From: Flavobacterium sp. N502540
Lineage (GTDB): Bacteria; Bacteroidota; Bacteroidia; Flavobacteriales; Flavobacteriaceae
DNA: 64,000 bases
Assembly (NCBI RefSeq): GCF_025947365.1
Contig: NZ_CP110012.1
Span: 2,852,001 to 2,916,000 of the forward strand
Reading direction: 5' to 3'
Each line of letters opens with the position of its first letter. Positions within the stretch are counted from its first letter, which is position 1. The notes beneath the pieces are model-generated. The model ran no database searches. It was not told where the DNA came from and worked only from the letters and a program-made list of their open reading frames with translations. Of this stretch, positions 63,820-64,000 are shown in pieces. Made by a program: the position numbers and the translations under genes.

Positions 63820-64000
63820 TTAGTCAAATTCCGAAGTGAAGAACAGTTTTACACTTGGGTATTTGCTTTGTGTCATTTGTATCGTGAAGTCAGAATCTGC
63901 CAGGAATACCAACTGACCATATTTATCATGTGCAAGGAATTTTTGTTTAATACGTTTAAATTCTTTGAATTCATCATTTTTAGCATCATTAGGTTTTACC
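63820..64000 (-). CDS. prfC: Peptide chain release factor 3, C-terminal part (partial)
   Basis: The last 59 residues before the stop align with the C-terminus of release factor 3: FKEFKRIKQKFLAHDKYGQL, then VFLADSDFTIQMTQSKYPSVK and LFFTSEFD, matching the EEFKRK, IATS and AQERYPDVQF pattern of enteric RF3. RF3 is the GTPase that removes RF1 or RF2 from the ribosome after termination. The start lies beyond the right edge. Confidence 0.85.
   Translation of the reverse strand, partial: VKPNDAKNDEFKEFKRIKQKFLAHDKYGQLVFLADSDFTIQMTQSKYPSVKLFFTSEFD

Overview
The window is chromosomal DNA of a Bacteroidota bacterium, almost certainly a Flavobacterium or close relative. The evidence is low GC with A-rich translation starts, a SusC/SusD pair, TonB-dependent receptors, many short lipoproteins with an L-x-S-C type lipobox, DUF4230, DUF2851, DUF3467 and DUF5522 family proteins, promoters of the Flavobacterium type (TTG, 17-23 bases, TAnnTTTG), and the cluster tRNA-Thr, tRNA-Tyr, tRNA-Thr, tuf, tRNA-Trp, secE, nusG, rplKAJL, rpoBC.

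Layout. 1-1132 is the N-terminal part of a large secreted, adhesin-like protein that runs off the left edge. 1752-12053 holds mixed housekeeping genes: a DUF4230 protein, an aromatic amino acid hydroxylase, a group III truncated globin, a VKOR-thioredoxin fusion followed by a tiny double-glycine-leader cysteine-rich peptide, threonine ammonia-lyase behind a leader-peptide attenuator, a DUF4136 lipoprotein and urocanate hydratase. 12466-19748 has a DUF5522 microprotein, a possible HExxH membrane protein, a PLP deaminase, a LysM glucosaminidase, hemL, a large zinc metalloprotease and a Spy-like periplasmic protein. 19991-28838 has a DUF4274 protein with an unknown partner, a D-lactate-dehydrogenase-like enzyme, lysS, lipB, and two regulators flanking an NAD(P)H oxidoreductase. 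28906-41884 is dominated by outer-membrane genes (TonB receptor, OmpA lipoprotein, SusC/SusD, Porin_10) with rnhB and a cystathionine-synthase-like enzyme. 42074-47555 has DUF2851, PspC, an APC permease, a helix-hairpin-helix protein and an acyl-CoA dehydrogenase. 47736-63207 is the translation and transcription block: rpsU, xerC-like, raiA/hpf, four tRNAs, tuf, secE, nusG, four ribosomal proteins, rpoB, rpoC and DUF3467. The right edge carries the 3' end of prfC.

The observations I rate highest are three. First, the 5802-7668 cassette joins a membrane disulfide-forming enzyme (VKOR plus CxxC thioredoxin, with an N-terminal domain resembling an inactive C39 peptidase) to a 53-residue peptide with a GG leader and four cysteines, which suggests a secreted disulfide-rich peptide system. 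Second, ilvA is preceded by an 18-codon leader ORF with seven isoleucine codons, a pause hairpin and an intrinsic terminator, the classical layout of attenuation. Third, rpsU has a strong Shine-Dalgarno sequence in an organism group that normally does not use one, consistent with bS21 autoregulation.

Several families of intergenic repeats sit at transcription-unit ends, including a 33-bp palindrome present three times with compensatory base changes. No CRISPR array, insertion sequence, prophage or rRNA operon was seen.
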